From assembly GCF_024585165.1 (NCBI RefSeq), contig NZ_CP029008.1:3224001-3288000 (forward strand): a stretch of 64,000 nt of DNA, written 5' to 3'. The notes under the pieces were generated by a model. That model saw only the letters and a list, made by a program, of their open reading frames with translations, was not told the DNA's origin and did not search any database. Shown here one piece after another: positions 54,373 through 62,884 of this stretch; the stretch's first letter is position 1, and each line of letters begins with the position of its first letter. Both the position numbers and the translations under genes were made by a program. The stretch is from Bradyrhizobium sp. WBOS07. Its GTDB lineage: Bacteria > Pseudomonadota > Alphaproteobacteria > Rhizobiales > Xanthobacteraceae.

Positions 54373-55623
54373 ATGAGCAAGACTTCGAAAGGCAAGATGG
54401 CGAACGGACTGACCCGCCGGACCGTGCTGTCCGGTGCCGCCGCCGTCGGCCTCGCCGGCGTGGCGCGCGCGCAAGTCCCGGCGGAGATCAAGGTCGGACT
54501 GATCGTGCCATTGTCAGGCATCTACACCCGCCCCGGCCAGGTCATGAAGATGGGCGCCGAGATGGGCATCGAGCACATCAACGCGCAGGGGGGCATCAAG
54601 GCGCTCGGCGGCGCCAAGCTTAAGCTGGTCGTGATCGACTGCGGCGACACCACCGAGAAGGCCAAGAACGCGGCGCAGCGCATGGTGGCACAGGAGCCCG
54701 ACCTCGTCGCCGCAACCGGCGCCTATCTCTCCTCCTTCACGCTCGCGGTCACGGAAGTGACCGAGCGCGCCGAACTGCCGGTGCTGACGCTGTCCTACTC
54801 GGACCTTCTGACCGACCGTGGCTTCAAATACATCTTCCAGACCGCCGCGACCGCGAGCCGCCAGTCCGAGCTCGGCCTGCCGACATTGATGAAGCTCGCC
54901 GAGAACGCCTCCGGCAAGAAGCCGAAGACCGTGGCGATGCTGATGGACAACACCGCGACCTCGGTCGCCACCGCCAAGGCGCTCAAGGAGAAGCTGTTCG
55001 CGCAGGAAGGTCTCCAGCTCGTCGTCGAGGAAGTCTGGACCCCGCCGCTGTCGGATGCGACGCCGCTGATCCAGAAGGTGCGCTCGGCCAAGCCCGACCT
55101 GCTGCTGTTCATGCCGAATGCGGTGTCGGACGCCAAGCTTGGCCTCGAGAAGATCAGCGAGTTCGGGCTCGGCCAGGGCAAGATCCCGACCGTGTCCTTC
55201 AGCATCACCATCGCCGAGCCCGATATGCTGCAGAGCGTCAGCCCGGAGACCGTACAGGGCATCATGACCATCGTCGCCAATTGGGGCTCGAAGGGCCACG
55301 AGGCGCTGATCGCCGAGCTCAAGGCCAAATACAAGGAGCCCTGGATGACGCAGAACGTCATCTCGACCTATGGCGACATGTGGCTGATGAAGGAAGCGCT
55401 GGAGAAGGCCGGCAAGGCCGATCGCAATGCGGTCGCGCAGGCTTTCCGCACCATGGATGCCGGCCCGTCGAAATATTACCCGGGCGGCCAGCTCAAGTTC
55501 GACGACAAGGGCCGCCGCGTCGGCGCCGGCGTCGTCATCGTGCAATGGCAATCGGGCGTGCCTGTCACCGTTTATCCGCCCGAGCTCGCACAGGCGCAGC
55601 CGTTCTGGCCGAAGAAATCCTGA
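54373..55623 (+). CDS. ABC transporter substrate-binding protein, LivK-like, 1
   Basis: The 416-residue protein has a Tat-type signal (TRRTVLSGAAAVGLAGVARA) and the type I periplasmic fold of amino-acid/amide-binding proteins: EIKVGLIVPLSGIYTRPGQV, GGDTTEKAKNAAQRM-like stretch and TLSYSDLLTDRGFKYIFQTA. It delivers ligand to the adjacent Liv permeases. The next gene is a close paralogue. Confidence 0.9.
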   Translation: MSKTSKGKMANGLTRRTVLSGAAAVGLAGVARAQVPAEIKVGLIVPLSGIYTRPGQVMKMGAEMGIEHINAQGGIKALGGAKLKLVVIDCGDTTEKAKNAAQRMVAQEPDLVAATGAYLSSFTLAVTEVTERAELPVLTLSYSDLLTDRGFKYIFQTAATASRQSELGLPTLMKLAENASGKKPKTVAMLMDNTATSVATAKALKEKLFAQEGLQLVVEEVWTPPLSDATPLIQKVRSAKPDLLLFMPNAVSDAKLGLEKISEFGLGQGKIPTVSFSITIAEPDMLQSVSPETVQGIMTIVANWGSKGHEALIAELKAKYKEPWMTQNVISTYGDMWLMKEALEKAGKADRNAVAQAFRTMDAGPSKYYPGGQLKFDDKGRRVGAGVVIVQWQSGVPVTVYPPELAQAQPFWPKKS

Positions 55624-55657
55624 AGCGTCGCGCGGATTTTCAGGGAGGAGAATTGTC

Positions 55658-56896
55658 ATGACTGCAAAGAGCAAGACCACGATCTCTCGCCGAACATTGC
55701 TGGCCGGTGCCTCCGGCACGCTGATCGCATCCCGCGCTGCCTGGGCGCAGCAGCCTGCCGAGGTAAAGGTCGGCCTGCTGGTGCCGATCTCCGGGCTCTA
55801 CGCCCGCCCGGGAACGGTGATGCGCGAGGGCGCCGAGATGGCGATCGACCACATCAACGCGCAAGGCGGCGTCAAGGCGCTCGGCGGCGCCAAGCTGAAG
55901 CTCGTGGTGCTCGATTCCGGCGACACCACCGAGAAGGCCAAGAACGCCGCGCAACGCATGGTGGCGCAGGAGACCGACCTGGTCGCGGCGAGCGGTGCCT
56001 ATCTGTCCTCGTTCACGCTCGCGGTCACCGAGGTGACCGAGCGCGCCAACCTGCCCATGCTCACCCTCTCCTACTCTGACCTGATCACCGAGCGTGGGTT
56101 CAAATACGTGTTCCAGACCGCCGCCACCGCGGGGTCGCAGGCACGGCAAGCATTGCCGCAGATCATCAAGCTGGCGGAGACGGCCGCGGGCAAGCGGCCG
56201 AAGACGGTCGCGATCCTCACCGACAACACCGGCGCCTCGATCGCCTCCGCCAAGGCGATGCGCGATGGCCTGCTGGCCGAGAACCAGCTGCAGCTGATCG
56301 TCGACGAGACGTTTACGCCGCCGCTCGCCGACGCGACCTCGCTGGTGCAGAAAATCCGTTCCGCCAAGCCGGACCTGCTGTTCTTCCTGCCCACGGTGAT
56401 CTCGGACGCAAAACTGCTGCTCGAGAAGATGAACGAGTTCGGCCTCGGTCAGGGCAAGATCCCGACGATCTCGTTCGGCATCGCGATCGCCGAACCGGAC
56501 ATGCTGCAGACCGTCAGCCCAGAACTGCTGCAGGGCGTTCTGACCTGCGTCGCGAGCTGGGGCGCCAAGGGCCATGAGGCGCTGATCGCCGAGTTGAAGA
56601 CTCGCTACAAGGAGCCGTGGATGACGCAGAACGCGATCTCCACCTATGGCGACATGTGGGTGATCAAGGACGCGCTGGAGAAAGCCGGCAAGGCCGATCG
56701 CGTCGCCGTCGGCGAAGCGCTCCGCACCATGGATGGCGGGCCCTCGAAATACTATCCGCTAGGCGAGATCAAGTTCGACGAGAAGGGCCGCCGCGTCGGT
56801 GCCGGCATGACCATCGTGCAGTGGCAATCCGGCGTGCCGGTCACGGTGTTTCCGCCGGAGCTCGCGCTGGCGAAGCCGTTCTGGCCAAAAAGCTGA
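55658..56896 (+). CDS. ABC transporter substrate-binding protein, LivK-like, 2
   Basis: The 412-residue protein is a tandem paralogue of the one 34 bases upstream, with a Tat signal (SRRTLLAGASGTLIASRAAW) and shared blocks such as TEKAKNAAQRMVAQE and LSYSDLITERGFKYVFQTAA. Differences are spread along both lobes, so the two may recognise different ligands. AGGGAGGAG lies before the ATG at 55658. Confidence 0.9.
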   Translation: MTAKSKTTISRRTLLAGASGTLIASRAAWAQQPAEVKVGLLVPISGLYARPGTVMREGAEMAIDHINAQGGVKALGGAKLKLVVLDSGDTTEKAKNAAQRMVAQETDLVAASGAYLSSFTLAVTEVTERANLPMLTLSYSDLITERGFKYVFQTAATAGSQARQALPQIIKLAETAAGKRPKTVAILTDNTGASIASAKAMRDGLLAENQLQLIVDETFTPPLADATSLVQKIRSAKPDLLFFLPTVISDAKLLLEKMNEFGLGQGKIPTISFGIAIAEPDMLQTVSPELLQGVLTCVASWGAKGHEALIAELKTRYKEPWMTQNAISTYGDMWVIKDALEKAGKADRVAVGEALRTMDGGPSKYYPLGEIKFDEKGRRVGAGMTIVQWQSGVPVTVFPPELALAKPFWPKS

Positions 56897-56925
56897 CATC
56901 CGCCCCAGAAGAAACGGAGACCACA

Positions 56926-57306
56926 ATGGACAAGGCGACCTACGACCGCGGCCTCGAAATCCGCAAGAGCGTGCTCGGCAACGAGTTCGTCGACAAGGCG
57001 ATCGCGTCGGCCGACGAGTTCAACCGCCCAATGCAGGACCTCACCACGGAATATTGCTGGGGCTACGTCTGGGGCCGCGAGGGCCTTACACTGAAGACCC
57101 GCAGCTTCCTGAACCTCGCGATGCTGTGCGCGCTCAACCGCCCGCACGAGCTGAAGACTCATGTCCGCGGCGCACTCGCCAACGGCGCGACCAAGGAGGA
57201 GATCCGCGAGGTCTTCATGCAGGTCGCGATCTATTGCGGCGTGCCGGCCGGCGTCGATGCCTTCCGCAACGCGAAGGAGGTCTTCGCCGAGCTCGACAAG
57301 AAGTAG
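56926..57306 (+). CDS. Carboxymuconolactone decarboxylase family protein (PcaC-like), second copy
   Basis: The 126-residue protein has YCWGYVWGREGLTLKTRSFL, NLAMLCALNRPHELKTHVRG and AIYCGVPAGVDAFRNAKEVF, and resembles the copy at 46519 across its whole length. In the operon it follows the importer and precedes two SDR genes, so it may act on an intermediate of the imported acid. Confidence 0.85.
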   Translation: MDKATYDRGLEIRKSVLGNEFVDKAIASADEFNRPMQDLTTEYCWGYVWGREGLTLKTRSFLNLAMLCALNRPHELKTHVRGALANGATKEEIREVFMQVAIYCGVPAGVDAFRNAKEVFAELDKK

Positions 57307-57321
57307 CGGAGCAGGTTCGTG

Positions 57322-58092
57322 ATGAAGGGCAAATGGGCGCTCGTGACCGGTGCGACGGCAGGCCTCGGCCTTGCGGTCGCGGAAGGCCTTGCCGGCGCGG
57401 GCGCCAACATTGTCCTGCACGACCTCGCTCAGCCGAAGCAGGCTGCAGACGATCTGCGCGCCCGCTTCGGCATTGAGACGATCGCAGCCGGCGCCGACCT
57501 GTCGCGCCGCGAAGCGATCGAGACCATGATGACGGATCTGCGCGACCGCTGCGGCGCCATCGACGTCCTCGTCAACAACGCCGTCGTCAGGCATTTCGCC
57601 GCGATCGAGCAGTTTCCGCCCGACCGCTGGGACGAGGCGCTGGCCGTCAATTTGTCGGCGCCGTTCCACCTCATCCGCCTGGCGCTGCCGGCGATGAAGC
57701 AGCGCGGCTGGGGCCGGATCATCAATATGGGCTCGATCTATTCGAGCCGCGCGGTCGAGCACCGCATCGACTACGTCACCACCAAGACGGCGATCGCAGG
57801 CATGACCCGCGCCGTCGCCATCGAGACGGCGCGCAGCGGCATCACCTGCAACACTCTCTGCCCCGGCACGCTGCCGACGCCGGCCATCCTGAACAAGATC
57901 GCGGGGATGGCGGAAAGCAGCAGCCGTCCCGTCGCGGAGGTCACGCGCGACTATCTCGGCGAGCGCCAGCCCACGCAGCGCTTCATCGAGATGGACGCCG
58001 TCGCGGCCATGGTCGTCTTCCTCTGCGGCCCCGCCGCAAACGACGTCACCGGCGCCAGCCTGCCGATCGACGGGGGCTGGTCCGTGGCATGA
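57322..58092 (+). CDS. SDR-family oxidoreductase (3-hydroxybutyrate dehydrogenase-like)
   Basis: The 256-residue SDR has WALVTGATAGLGLAVAEGLA, VNNAVVRHF, Ser in INMGSIYSSRAV and YVTTK (YxxxK), ending GASLPIDGGWSVA. The sequence around it resembles D-3-hydroxybutyrate dehydrogenases, but the substrate is unproven. ATG at 57322 was chosen; GTG at 57319 is adjacent. Confidence 0.83.
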   Translation: MKGKWALVTGATAGLGLAVAEGLAGAGANIVLHDLAQPKQAADDLRARFGIETIAAGADLSRREAIETMMTDLRDRCGAIDVLVNNAVVRHFAAIEQFPPDRWDEALAVNLSAPFHLIRLALPAMKQRGWGRIINMGSIYSSRAVEHRIDYVTTKTAIAGMTRAVAIETARSGITCNTLCPGTLPTPAILNKIAGMAESSSRPVAEVTRDYLGERQPTQRFIEMDAVAAMVVFLCGPAANDVTGASLPIDGGWSVA

Positions 58093-58116
58093 GCACATGG
58101 GAACGGGAGTTTTGCG

Positions 58117-58857
58117 ATGACTGAGCGATCAGGCCAGACCGCCGTGCTCACGGGCGCCGCCGGCGGCATGGGGCGCGCCATCACCAAGGCGCTGCTGGAC
58201 AGCGGCCGCCGCGTCGTGCTGGTCGATCGCGACGCCAAGGCGCTTGAACAACTGGCGGCGACGGCAGGCGATGCGGTGGTCCCGATCCAGCTTGACGTCA
58301 GCGATGCCAAGGCTGTCGATCGCCTGCCCGATGCCATTCCCGCTCATTTCAAGCCGGTCGATATCCTCATCAACAATGCCGGCCACGACATCGGCGGCCG
58401 GACGCGCTTCGACATCGGTTGTGCCGACGACTGGTCCAACATCATCCAGACCAATCTGATCGGCCTGATGCGCGTCACCCGCGCGATCCTGCCCGGGATG
58501 GTCCAGCGCAACGCCGGCCATATCGTCAACATCAGCTCGATCAACGCGGTGCGGATCGTGCCCGACATGGCCGCCTACAGCACCAGCAAGGCGGGCGTGC
58601 ACATGTTCACCGAGACCCTCCGCGGCGAGCTCGCGGACACCGCGATCCGGGTCACCGAGCTGCAGCCCGGGCTGACCCGCACCAACATCATCCTGACCCG
58701 CTACCGCGGCGATCAGCAGAAGGAAAAGGAATATTTCGACCAGTTCAGAATGGCGCTCGATCCGGCCGATATCGCGCGGTCGATCGTGTTCGCCCTCGAC
58801 CAGCCCGCCCACGTTCAAATTGCCGAAATGATGATTCTGCCTGTAAACCGGTACTGA
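58117..58857 (+). CDS. SDR-family oxidoreductase (YdfG/serine dehydrogenase-like)
   Basis: The 246-residue SDR has TAVLTGAAGGMGRAITKALL, INNAGHDIGG, Ser in VNISSINAVR and YSTSK (YxxxK), and a C-terminal part AEMMILPVNRY typical of the NADP-dependent 3-hydroxy acid dehydrogenase group (YdfG). A role oxidising a 3-hydroxy acid fits the operon. Confidence 0.83.
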   Translation: MTERSGQTAVLTGAAGGMGRAITKALLDSGRRVVLVDRDAKALEQLAATAGDAVVPIQLDVSDAKAVDRLPDAIPAHFKPVDILINNAGHDIGGRTRFDIGCADDWSNIIQTNLIGLMRVTRAILPGMVQRNAGHIVNISSINAVRIVPDMAAYSTSKAGVHMFTETLRGELADTAIRVTELQPGLTRTNIILTRYRGDQQKEKEYFDQFRMALDPADIARSIVFALDQPAHVQIAEMMILPVNRY

Positions 58858-58880
58858 GTTTTCCCGAACAGGACCAGAAC

Positions 58881-59597
58881 ATGGAAAGACGCCGCGAATT
58901 GCAGTCGACACTCCGCATCGAGGACGTCCCGACCGTCCGGGCGATGGTGGCGCAGAAGCTGCGTGCGGCGATCATGTCGGGAACGCTGAAGCCCGGCCAG
59001 CGCCTGGTCGAGCGCGAGCTCTGCGAGATGATGGGCGTCAGCCGTCCCTCGATCCGCGAGGCGCTGCGGGCGCTCGAGGCCGACGGGCTGGTCAACACGG
59101 TCCCGCACCGCGGCCCTGTTGTGTCCACGATCAGCCTGGAAGAGGCGCGGCAGCTCTACGCCGCACGCGCGGTGCTCGAAGGCTTCGCCGGACGCGAATG
59201 CGCGCGGCTGCACGATCCCGAGGTGGCACGCCGGATCGGCGACGCCCTGACGCGGCTGAAGGCCGCCGCCGCCAAGCAGGATCTCGTCGGCAGCCTCGAA
59301 GCCAAGACCGATTTCTACGCAGCGCTGATCGGCGGCTGCCGCAATGCGTTCATCGAGCGCATGCTCAAGCCGCTGCACGATCGCATCCAGCTGCTGCGGA
59401 TCACCTCGATGTCGCAGCCGAAGCGGATCAACAAGAGCCTGCGCGAAGTCACTGCGATCTGGCGAGCGATCCAGAACGGCGACCCGGATCTCGCCGAACG
59501 CTGCTGCGTCGACCACATCAATGCGGCTGCGGTGGCAGCGCTCGACATGATCGAAAAATCGTCGGCGGCCAAGGAGGCGGCGCCTACCGACGACTAG
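58881..59597 (+). CDS. GntR-family regulator with FCD ligand domain
   Basis: The 238-residue protein has a winged-helix part (AIMSGTLKPGQRLVERELCE then MMGVSRPSIREALRALEADG) and an all-helical FCD domain with conserved Asp/His positions, where small organic acids usually bind with a metal. It is the cluster's likely regulator, binding the palindrome at 48392-48402. It is transcribed with the catabolic genes, allowing autoregulation. Confidence 0.88.
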   Translation: MERRRELQSTLRIEDVPTVRAMVAQKLRAAIMSGTLKPGQRLVERELCEMMGVSRPSIREALRALEADGLVNTVPHRGPVVSTISLEEARQLYAARAVLEGFAGRECARLHDPEVARRIGDALTRLKAAAAKQDLVGSLEAKTDFYAALIGGCRNAFIERMLKPLHDRIQLLRITSMSQPKRINKSLREVTAIWRAIQNGDPDLAERCCVDHINAAAVAALDMIEKSSAAKEAAPTDD

Positions 59598-59621
59598 AAC
59601 AATGCCGCCAGGGAGTGTTCG

Positions 59622-60596
59622 ATGACGTTTCTCGTACGATCGCTGATCCTGTTCCTCCTGCTCTATCCCTGCGGCGCGGCGATCGCGGACGACTACCCCG
59701 CCCGCCCGATCACGGTCATCGTGCCGTTCTCCGCCGGCGGGCCCGGCGACGTCATCGCGCGCATCCTCGGCAGCGCCATGAGCGCGACGCTGAAACAATC
59801 CATCGTCATCGAAAATGTCGTCGGCGCCGGCGGCACGCTCGGCACCAACCGCGTCGCCAAGGCGGCCCCTGACGGCTATACGTTGCTGCTGATGCATGTC
59901 GGCCAGGCCACGGCACCTGCCCTTTACGCCAAGCTGCCGTTCGACCCAGTCGGCGACTTCGCGCCGATCGGGCTCGTCACCGACGTTCCGATGATCCTGG
60001 TGGCGCGGCCGAACTATCCCGCCAAGGACCTCGGCGAGCTCATCACGCAGATTCGCAAGGCCGGCGACAAGGTTACTTTCGGTAATGTCGGTCTCGGCTC
60101 GGCATCGCAGCTCTGCGGCCTGATGTTCATGAGCGCTACGGATACCAAGCTCACCCCGATCTACTACAAGGGCGGCGGACCGGCGCTGAACGACGTCATC
60201 GCCGGCCACATCGACGTCTATTGCGATCCCGCGACCGGACCGACGCCCTACATCCAGTCGAACACGATCAAGGGCTACGCGATCACCAGCAAGACGCGCG
60301 TTGCAACGCTGCCTGAGGTGCCGACCTCGACGGAATCCGGCGTTCCCGAATTCGACGTGACGACTTGGTATGGCCTGTACGCGCCGAAGGGGACGCCGAA
60401 ACCGGTGATCGACCATCTCGTCGCCGCCTTGCAGGCGGCGCTGAGAGACCCCGCACTGATCAGCCGCTTTGCCGAGCTCAGCATGGCTCCCGTCGAATCC
60501 GAGCGTGCGACGCCGGAAGCGCTCGAAGCGTTCTTGAAAGCCGAGATCGGCAAATGGAAACGGATCATCAAAGCCGCTGGCATCGATCCGCAGTAG
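59622..60596 (+). CDS. Tripartite tricarboxylate transporter substrate-binding protein (Bug/TctC-like), orphan
   Basis: The 324-residue protein has a signal peptide (cleavage near AIA-DDYPARP) and the Bug motifs PITVIVPFSAGGPGDVIARI, GTNRVAKAAPDGYTLL and WYGLYAPKGTPKPVI. Such receptors bind carboxylates. No TctA/TctB membrane genes are in the window, so it may feed a distant transporter or act as a sensor. It is the last gene of the plus-strand run. Confidence 0.88.
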   Translation: MTFLVRSLILFLLLYPCGAAIADDYPARPITVIVPFSAGGPGDVIARILGSAMSATLKQSIVIENVVGAGGTLGTNRVAKAAPDGYTLLLMHVGQATAPALYAKLPFDPVGDFAPIGLVTDVPMILVARPNYPAKDLGELITQIRKAGDKVTFGNVGLGSASQLCGLMFMSATDTKLTPIYYKGGGPALNDVIAGHIDVYCDPATGPTPYIQSNTIKGYAITSKTRVATLPEVPTSTESGVPEFDVTTWYGLYAPKGTPKPVIDHLVAALQAALRDPALISRFAELSMAPVESERATPEALEAFLKAEIGKWKRIIKAAGIDPQ

Positions 60597-60608
60597 ACGC
60601 TAGCGGCG

Positions 60609-60626
60609 GAGAGGCCGATGCCTCTC
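60609..60626 (+). terminator. Hairpin after the orphan binding protein
   Basis: A 7-bp stem GAGAGGC/GCCTCTC with CGAT loop lies 13 bases past the stop; there is no U-tract. The remaining gap to the tRNA contains two TTGTCAGAATG direct repeats (60730 and 60753) but no gene. Confidence 0.4.
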
Positions 60627-60797
60627 TACATGCTGCGATAGCGCACAATGCACGACGACGAAGCAAAGCAGGATGCGCAAATGAACGCATCAAGCACCGA
60701 GCGAAAACAAGCGCAAGGAAAGTGACCGATTGTCAGAATGGGAATGCGCGTCTTGTCAGAATGAAAAGGCCCTGACGCGCTAAGTTATTGAAAACAT

Positions 60798-60871
60798 TGG
60801 AGCGGGTGAAGGGAATCGAACCCTCGTATTCAGCTTGGAAGGCTGCTGCTCTACCATTGAGCTACACCCGC
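60798..60871 (-). tRNA. trnG: tRNA-Gly (anticodon TCC)
   Basis: The minus strand folds as a 74-base tRNA with acceptor GCGGGTG/CACCCGC, anticodon loop CTTCCAA giving TCC, T-arm GGTTCGATTCC and an encoded TCCA end. It reads GGA and GGG codons. Confidence 0.95.
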
Positions 60872-60984
60872 GCTACGGGCTCCCTAACACGGCCGGGCGG
60901 CGGTCTCAACTGCTGAGGACGCCGCGTTCCGGCATGTCCTCGGCTCTGCGAATCGCACCGGTTCCTTCCGGACTCGCCGCCCCC

Positions 60985-61013
60985 TTAACAGCCGCCGCCA
61001 TGCCGCCTATATT
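60985..61013 (+). promoter_or_regulatory. Strong sigma-70-type promoter of the small transcript
   Basis: TTAACA (60985-60990) and TATATT (61008-61013) are separated by exactly 17 bases, placing the start near 61020. It is among the best promoter matches in the window. Confidence 0.6.
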
Positions 61014-61048
61014 GAGATCTTCCGCAACCAACGAAAGGAGGTGATCCA

Positions 61049-61093
61049 GTGTCTCTTACCAAGCGCTGTCACCTCGCTGGGGTCGCCCGCTAA
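61049..61093 (+). CDS. 14-residue peptide ORF with a maximal Shine-Dalgarno sequence
   Basis: GTG at 61049 opens MSLTKRCHLAGVAR and stops at TAA 61091-61093. The SD ends only 1-2 bases before the GTG, unusually close, so the SD core GGAGG sits about 7 bases away, which is normal. No homologue is known to me. The codons for Cys-His-Leu carry the anti-SD-like TCACCTC. Confidence 0.4.
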   Translation: MSLTKRCHLAGVAR

Positions 61094-61154
61094 GCTCCGA
61101 TGAGAGGCTTGGCATCGGGGCGGTCTCAGCCCTGGACCAGCGAGCACGAAATCG

Positions 61155-61186
61155 GGCGCGACGGGGTTTCCCCGCCGCGCCTTTTT
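61155..61186 (+). terminator. Intrinsic terminator of the small transcript
   Basis: GGCGCGACGGGG (61155-61166) pairs with CCCCGCCGCGCC (61170-61181) with one mismatch and a TTT loop, followed by TTTTT. This is the clearest intrinsic terminator in the window. Confidence 0.8.
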
Positions 61187-61214
61187 CTTGGCGCGGGTTG
61201 GAGCGCTCGTTCGG

Positions 61215-61418
61215 TCAGCCCGTGCGAAGCCGCTCGCGCAACGCGACGGCCGCGATCGATATGCCGACACACCAGGCTATGACTGCCCGGTGCGGCTCCC
61301 CGCCGAGCACCAGTGTGGCGATGCTCGCGAGCAGGCACGGCGCAATGGCCTTGCCGTTGCGGCTCACGAGCGAGACCAGAAACGGCATCGCCGCGATCGA
61401 TATCTGCAGGACGTCCAT
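61215..61418 (-). CDS. Small two-helix membrane protein
   Basis: The 67-residue product (MDVLQISIAAMPFLVSLVSR, then APCLLASIATLVLGG and AVIAWCVGISIAAVALRE) has two to three hydrophobic segments. It is not recognised, and there is no clear ribosome binding site, so it is only a moderate call. Confidence 0.4.
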   Translation of the reverse strand: MDVLQISIAAMPFLVSLVSRNGKAIAPCLLASIATLVLGGEPHRAVIAWCVGISIAAVALRERLRTG

Positions 61419-61443
61419 GGCAGGCAGACGGTAGCCGCAAGCT

Positions 61444-61629
61444 TCAGAAGCCGCAGACGTTGGTGGCGCGCGGACGCTTGCCGCGCCGGCTTTCCACGAT
61501 GCGCTCGCCGCCGTTCTCGGCCGAGCTGCCGTAATAGCGGTGATGGCCGCTCTGATCGTGCAGATCGGCCGTCTCCGATGGTTTGGCGCGACGTGCGTCG
61601 CAAATGATCCTGGTGTTGTGACCCGACAT
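61444..61629 (-). CDS. Small basic protein of unknown function
   Basis: The 61-residue product (MSGHNTRIICDARRAKPSET ... RPRATNVCGF) is hydrophilic with two Cys. A strong GGAGG 5 bases before the ATG at 61629 supports translation. No family known. Confidence 0.5.
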   Translation of the reverse strand: MSGHNTRIICDARRAKPSETADLHDQSGHHRYYGSSAENGGERIVESRRGKRPRATNVCGF

Positions 61630-61827
61630 TGCCGCCTCCAGCAAAACCTTGTTGTTTATGGTCCATCAGTCGCGACCGCTTCCGGCCGCGTTCACGCGGC
61701 AAGGGTGCAATCGGGTTTCAGGACGGTTTCGTCACTTGCGGGCGGCGCAATATTTTGCTTCGGGATTGTCGGCACCGCCTGCGGTGCAACGTCCTTGGTG
61801 TCTGTGCAGAAAAACAACGAGGTGACG

Positions 61828-62202
61828 ATGCTTTACGCCATCCTGGCCTACCATGTGGAAGACGAGGTCATGTCCTGGACGCCGGAGCAGGACGCCGCCG
61901 TCGTGGCCAAAGTCATCGAGGTTCAAGCGCCGCTCAGGGAAAGCGGCCAGTTTGGACCGGCAGCCCGTCTGGACGAGACCCGAAAGGCCCGGACCCTGCG
62001 TGGCCCCGGCGCGGGCATGGTGCTGGACGGGCCGTTTGCCGAGACCAAGGAGCAGCTTCTGGGCTTCCATTTGATGCAATGCGCCACCGAGGAGGAGGCG
62101 ATCGCCGCGGCGCGGAAGCTGCGGGCGGTCAATCCGACCGCGGTCTACGAAATCCGCCCGGTCAAGCTTTACGTGCCGGCCGACGGGTTCGGCGCGACGT
62201 AA
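61828..62202 (+). CDS. YCII-related (DGPF) domain protein
   Basis: The 124-residue protein has MLYAILAYHVEDEVMSW, the DGPFAETKEQLLGF motif that names this group and YEIRPVKLYV at the end. Such proteins often accompany ECF sigma factors and their function is uncertain. GAGG precedes the ATG at 61828. Its 3' end overlaps the TMEM175-like gene by 34 bases, tail to tail. Confidence 0.8.
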   Translation: MLYAILAYHVEDEVMSWTPEQDAAVVAKVIEVQAPLRESGQFGPAARLDETRKARTLRGPGAGMVLDGPFAETKEQLLGFHLMQCATEEEAIAAARKLRAVNPTAVYEIRPVKLYVPADGFGAT

Positions 62203-62762
62203 AAGCGCTGGATCAGCAGCCCGCCAAACGCGAGGAACCACACGAAGGGCGCGAAATGCGGCGCGAACGCCGCAACGATCGTGCCCGGGATGAACACGGC
62301 AACCGGAAACAGGGACGCCATGATCTCGCGGCCCCAGCTGCGCAGGATCGTCCACCACAGCAAGGCATTGAGGCCGGCGATCGCGGTCAAATGCAGGCCG
62401 TAGAGCACCGCCACGGCGTTGCTCGTGGCGTAATTGGTATAGAGCCCGTTGGTCACCGGCAGCAGCACGATCGAGAGCAGAAAAAACAGGTTGAGGACCA
62501 CCATGCCGCGGCTGCCGACGGGCTGGCGTGCCAGTCGGCGGTGATGGCTGATCCAGAACACACCGGCGATGATGAAGCTGAGCGCAAAGCCGGCGAGCTT
62601 GCCGGAATAGACCCGTGCCAGATCATTCCAGTCGGGCGCGGTGCTGAAGACCGCGGCCTTGGGCAGATCGTAGGCCAGCAGCGTCATGGCGACGCCGAAA
62701 ATGGTGTTGCTGAGCGATTCCAGCCGCCGCATCTCGAACTGGTCGGGCTTGAGCTCGGTCAT
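62169..62762 (-). CDS. TMEM175/DUF1211-family potassium channel-like membrane protein
   Basis: The 197-residue protein has six helices and the TMEM175 hallmark in helix 1, RLESLSNTIFGVAMTLLAYD (family: RxxxFSDxxxA), followed by FWISHHRRL. Bacterial members form K+-selective channels. The FSD motif is changed to LSN here, so conduction may differ. It converges on and overlaps the YCII gene. Confidence 0.75.
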   Translation of the reverse strand: MTELKPDQFEMRRLESLSNTIFGVAMTLLAYDLPKAAVFSTAPDWNDLARVYSGKLAGFALSFIIAGVFWISHHRRLARQPVGSRGMVVLNLFFLLSIVLLPVTNGLYTNYATSNAVAVLYGLHLTAIAGLNALLWWTILRSWGREIMASLFPVAVFIPGTIVAAFAPHFAPFVWFLAFGGLLIQRFYVAPNPSAGT

Positions 62763-62884
62763 CTGGCCATGGGTTGCGGGAACTTCGGGCTGTCTTTCCC
62801 CCTAAATCCTAAACCCGGTTTCGTCCAGCTGCATTGCGATTCGCGATGGGATGGCCGACTCTCGGCCTTTCACCGGGGCGATTC

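Larger units (their letters stand above)
61020..61186 (+). ncRNA. Compact small transcript with perfect SD and internal anti-SD mimic
   Basis: Between the promoter and an intrinsic terminator lies a unit of about 167 bases. AAAGGAGGTGATCC (61034-61047) is a full complement of the 16S 3' tail. GAGGTGA within it (61038-61044) can pair perfectly with TCACCTC at 61069-61075 inside the short ORF. CCGATG (61097-61102) pairs with CATCGG (61113-61118). It could be a structured sRNA, a dual-function RNA or a peptide mRNA. The start point is inferred. Confidence 0.5.
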
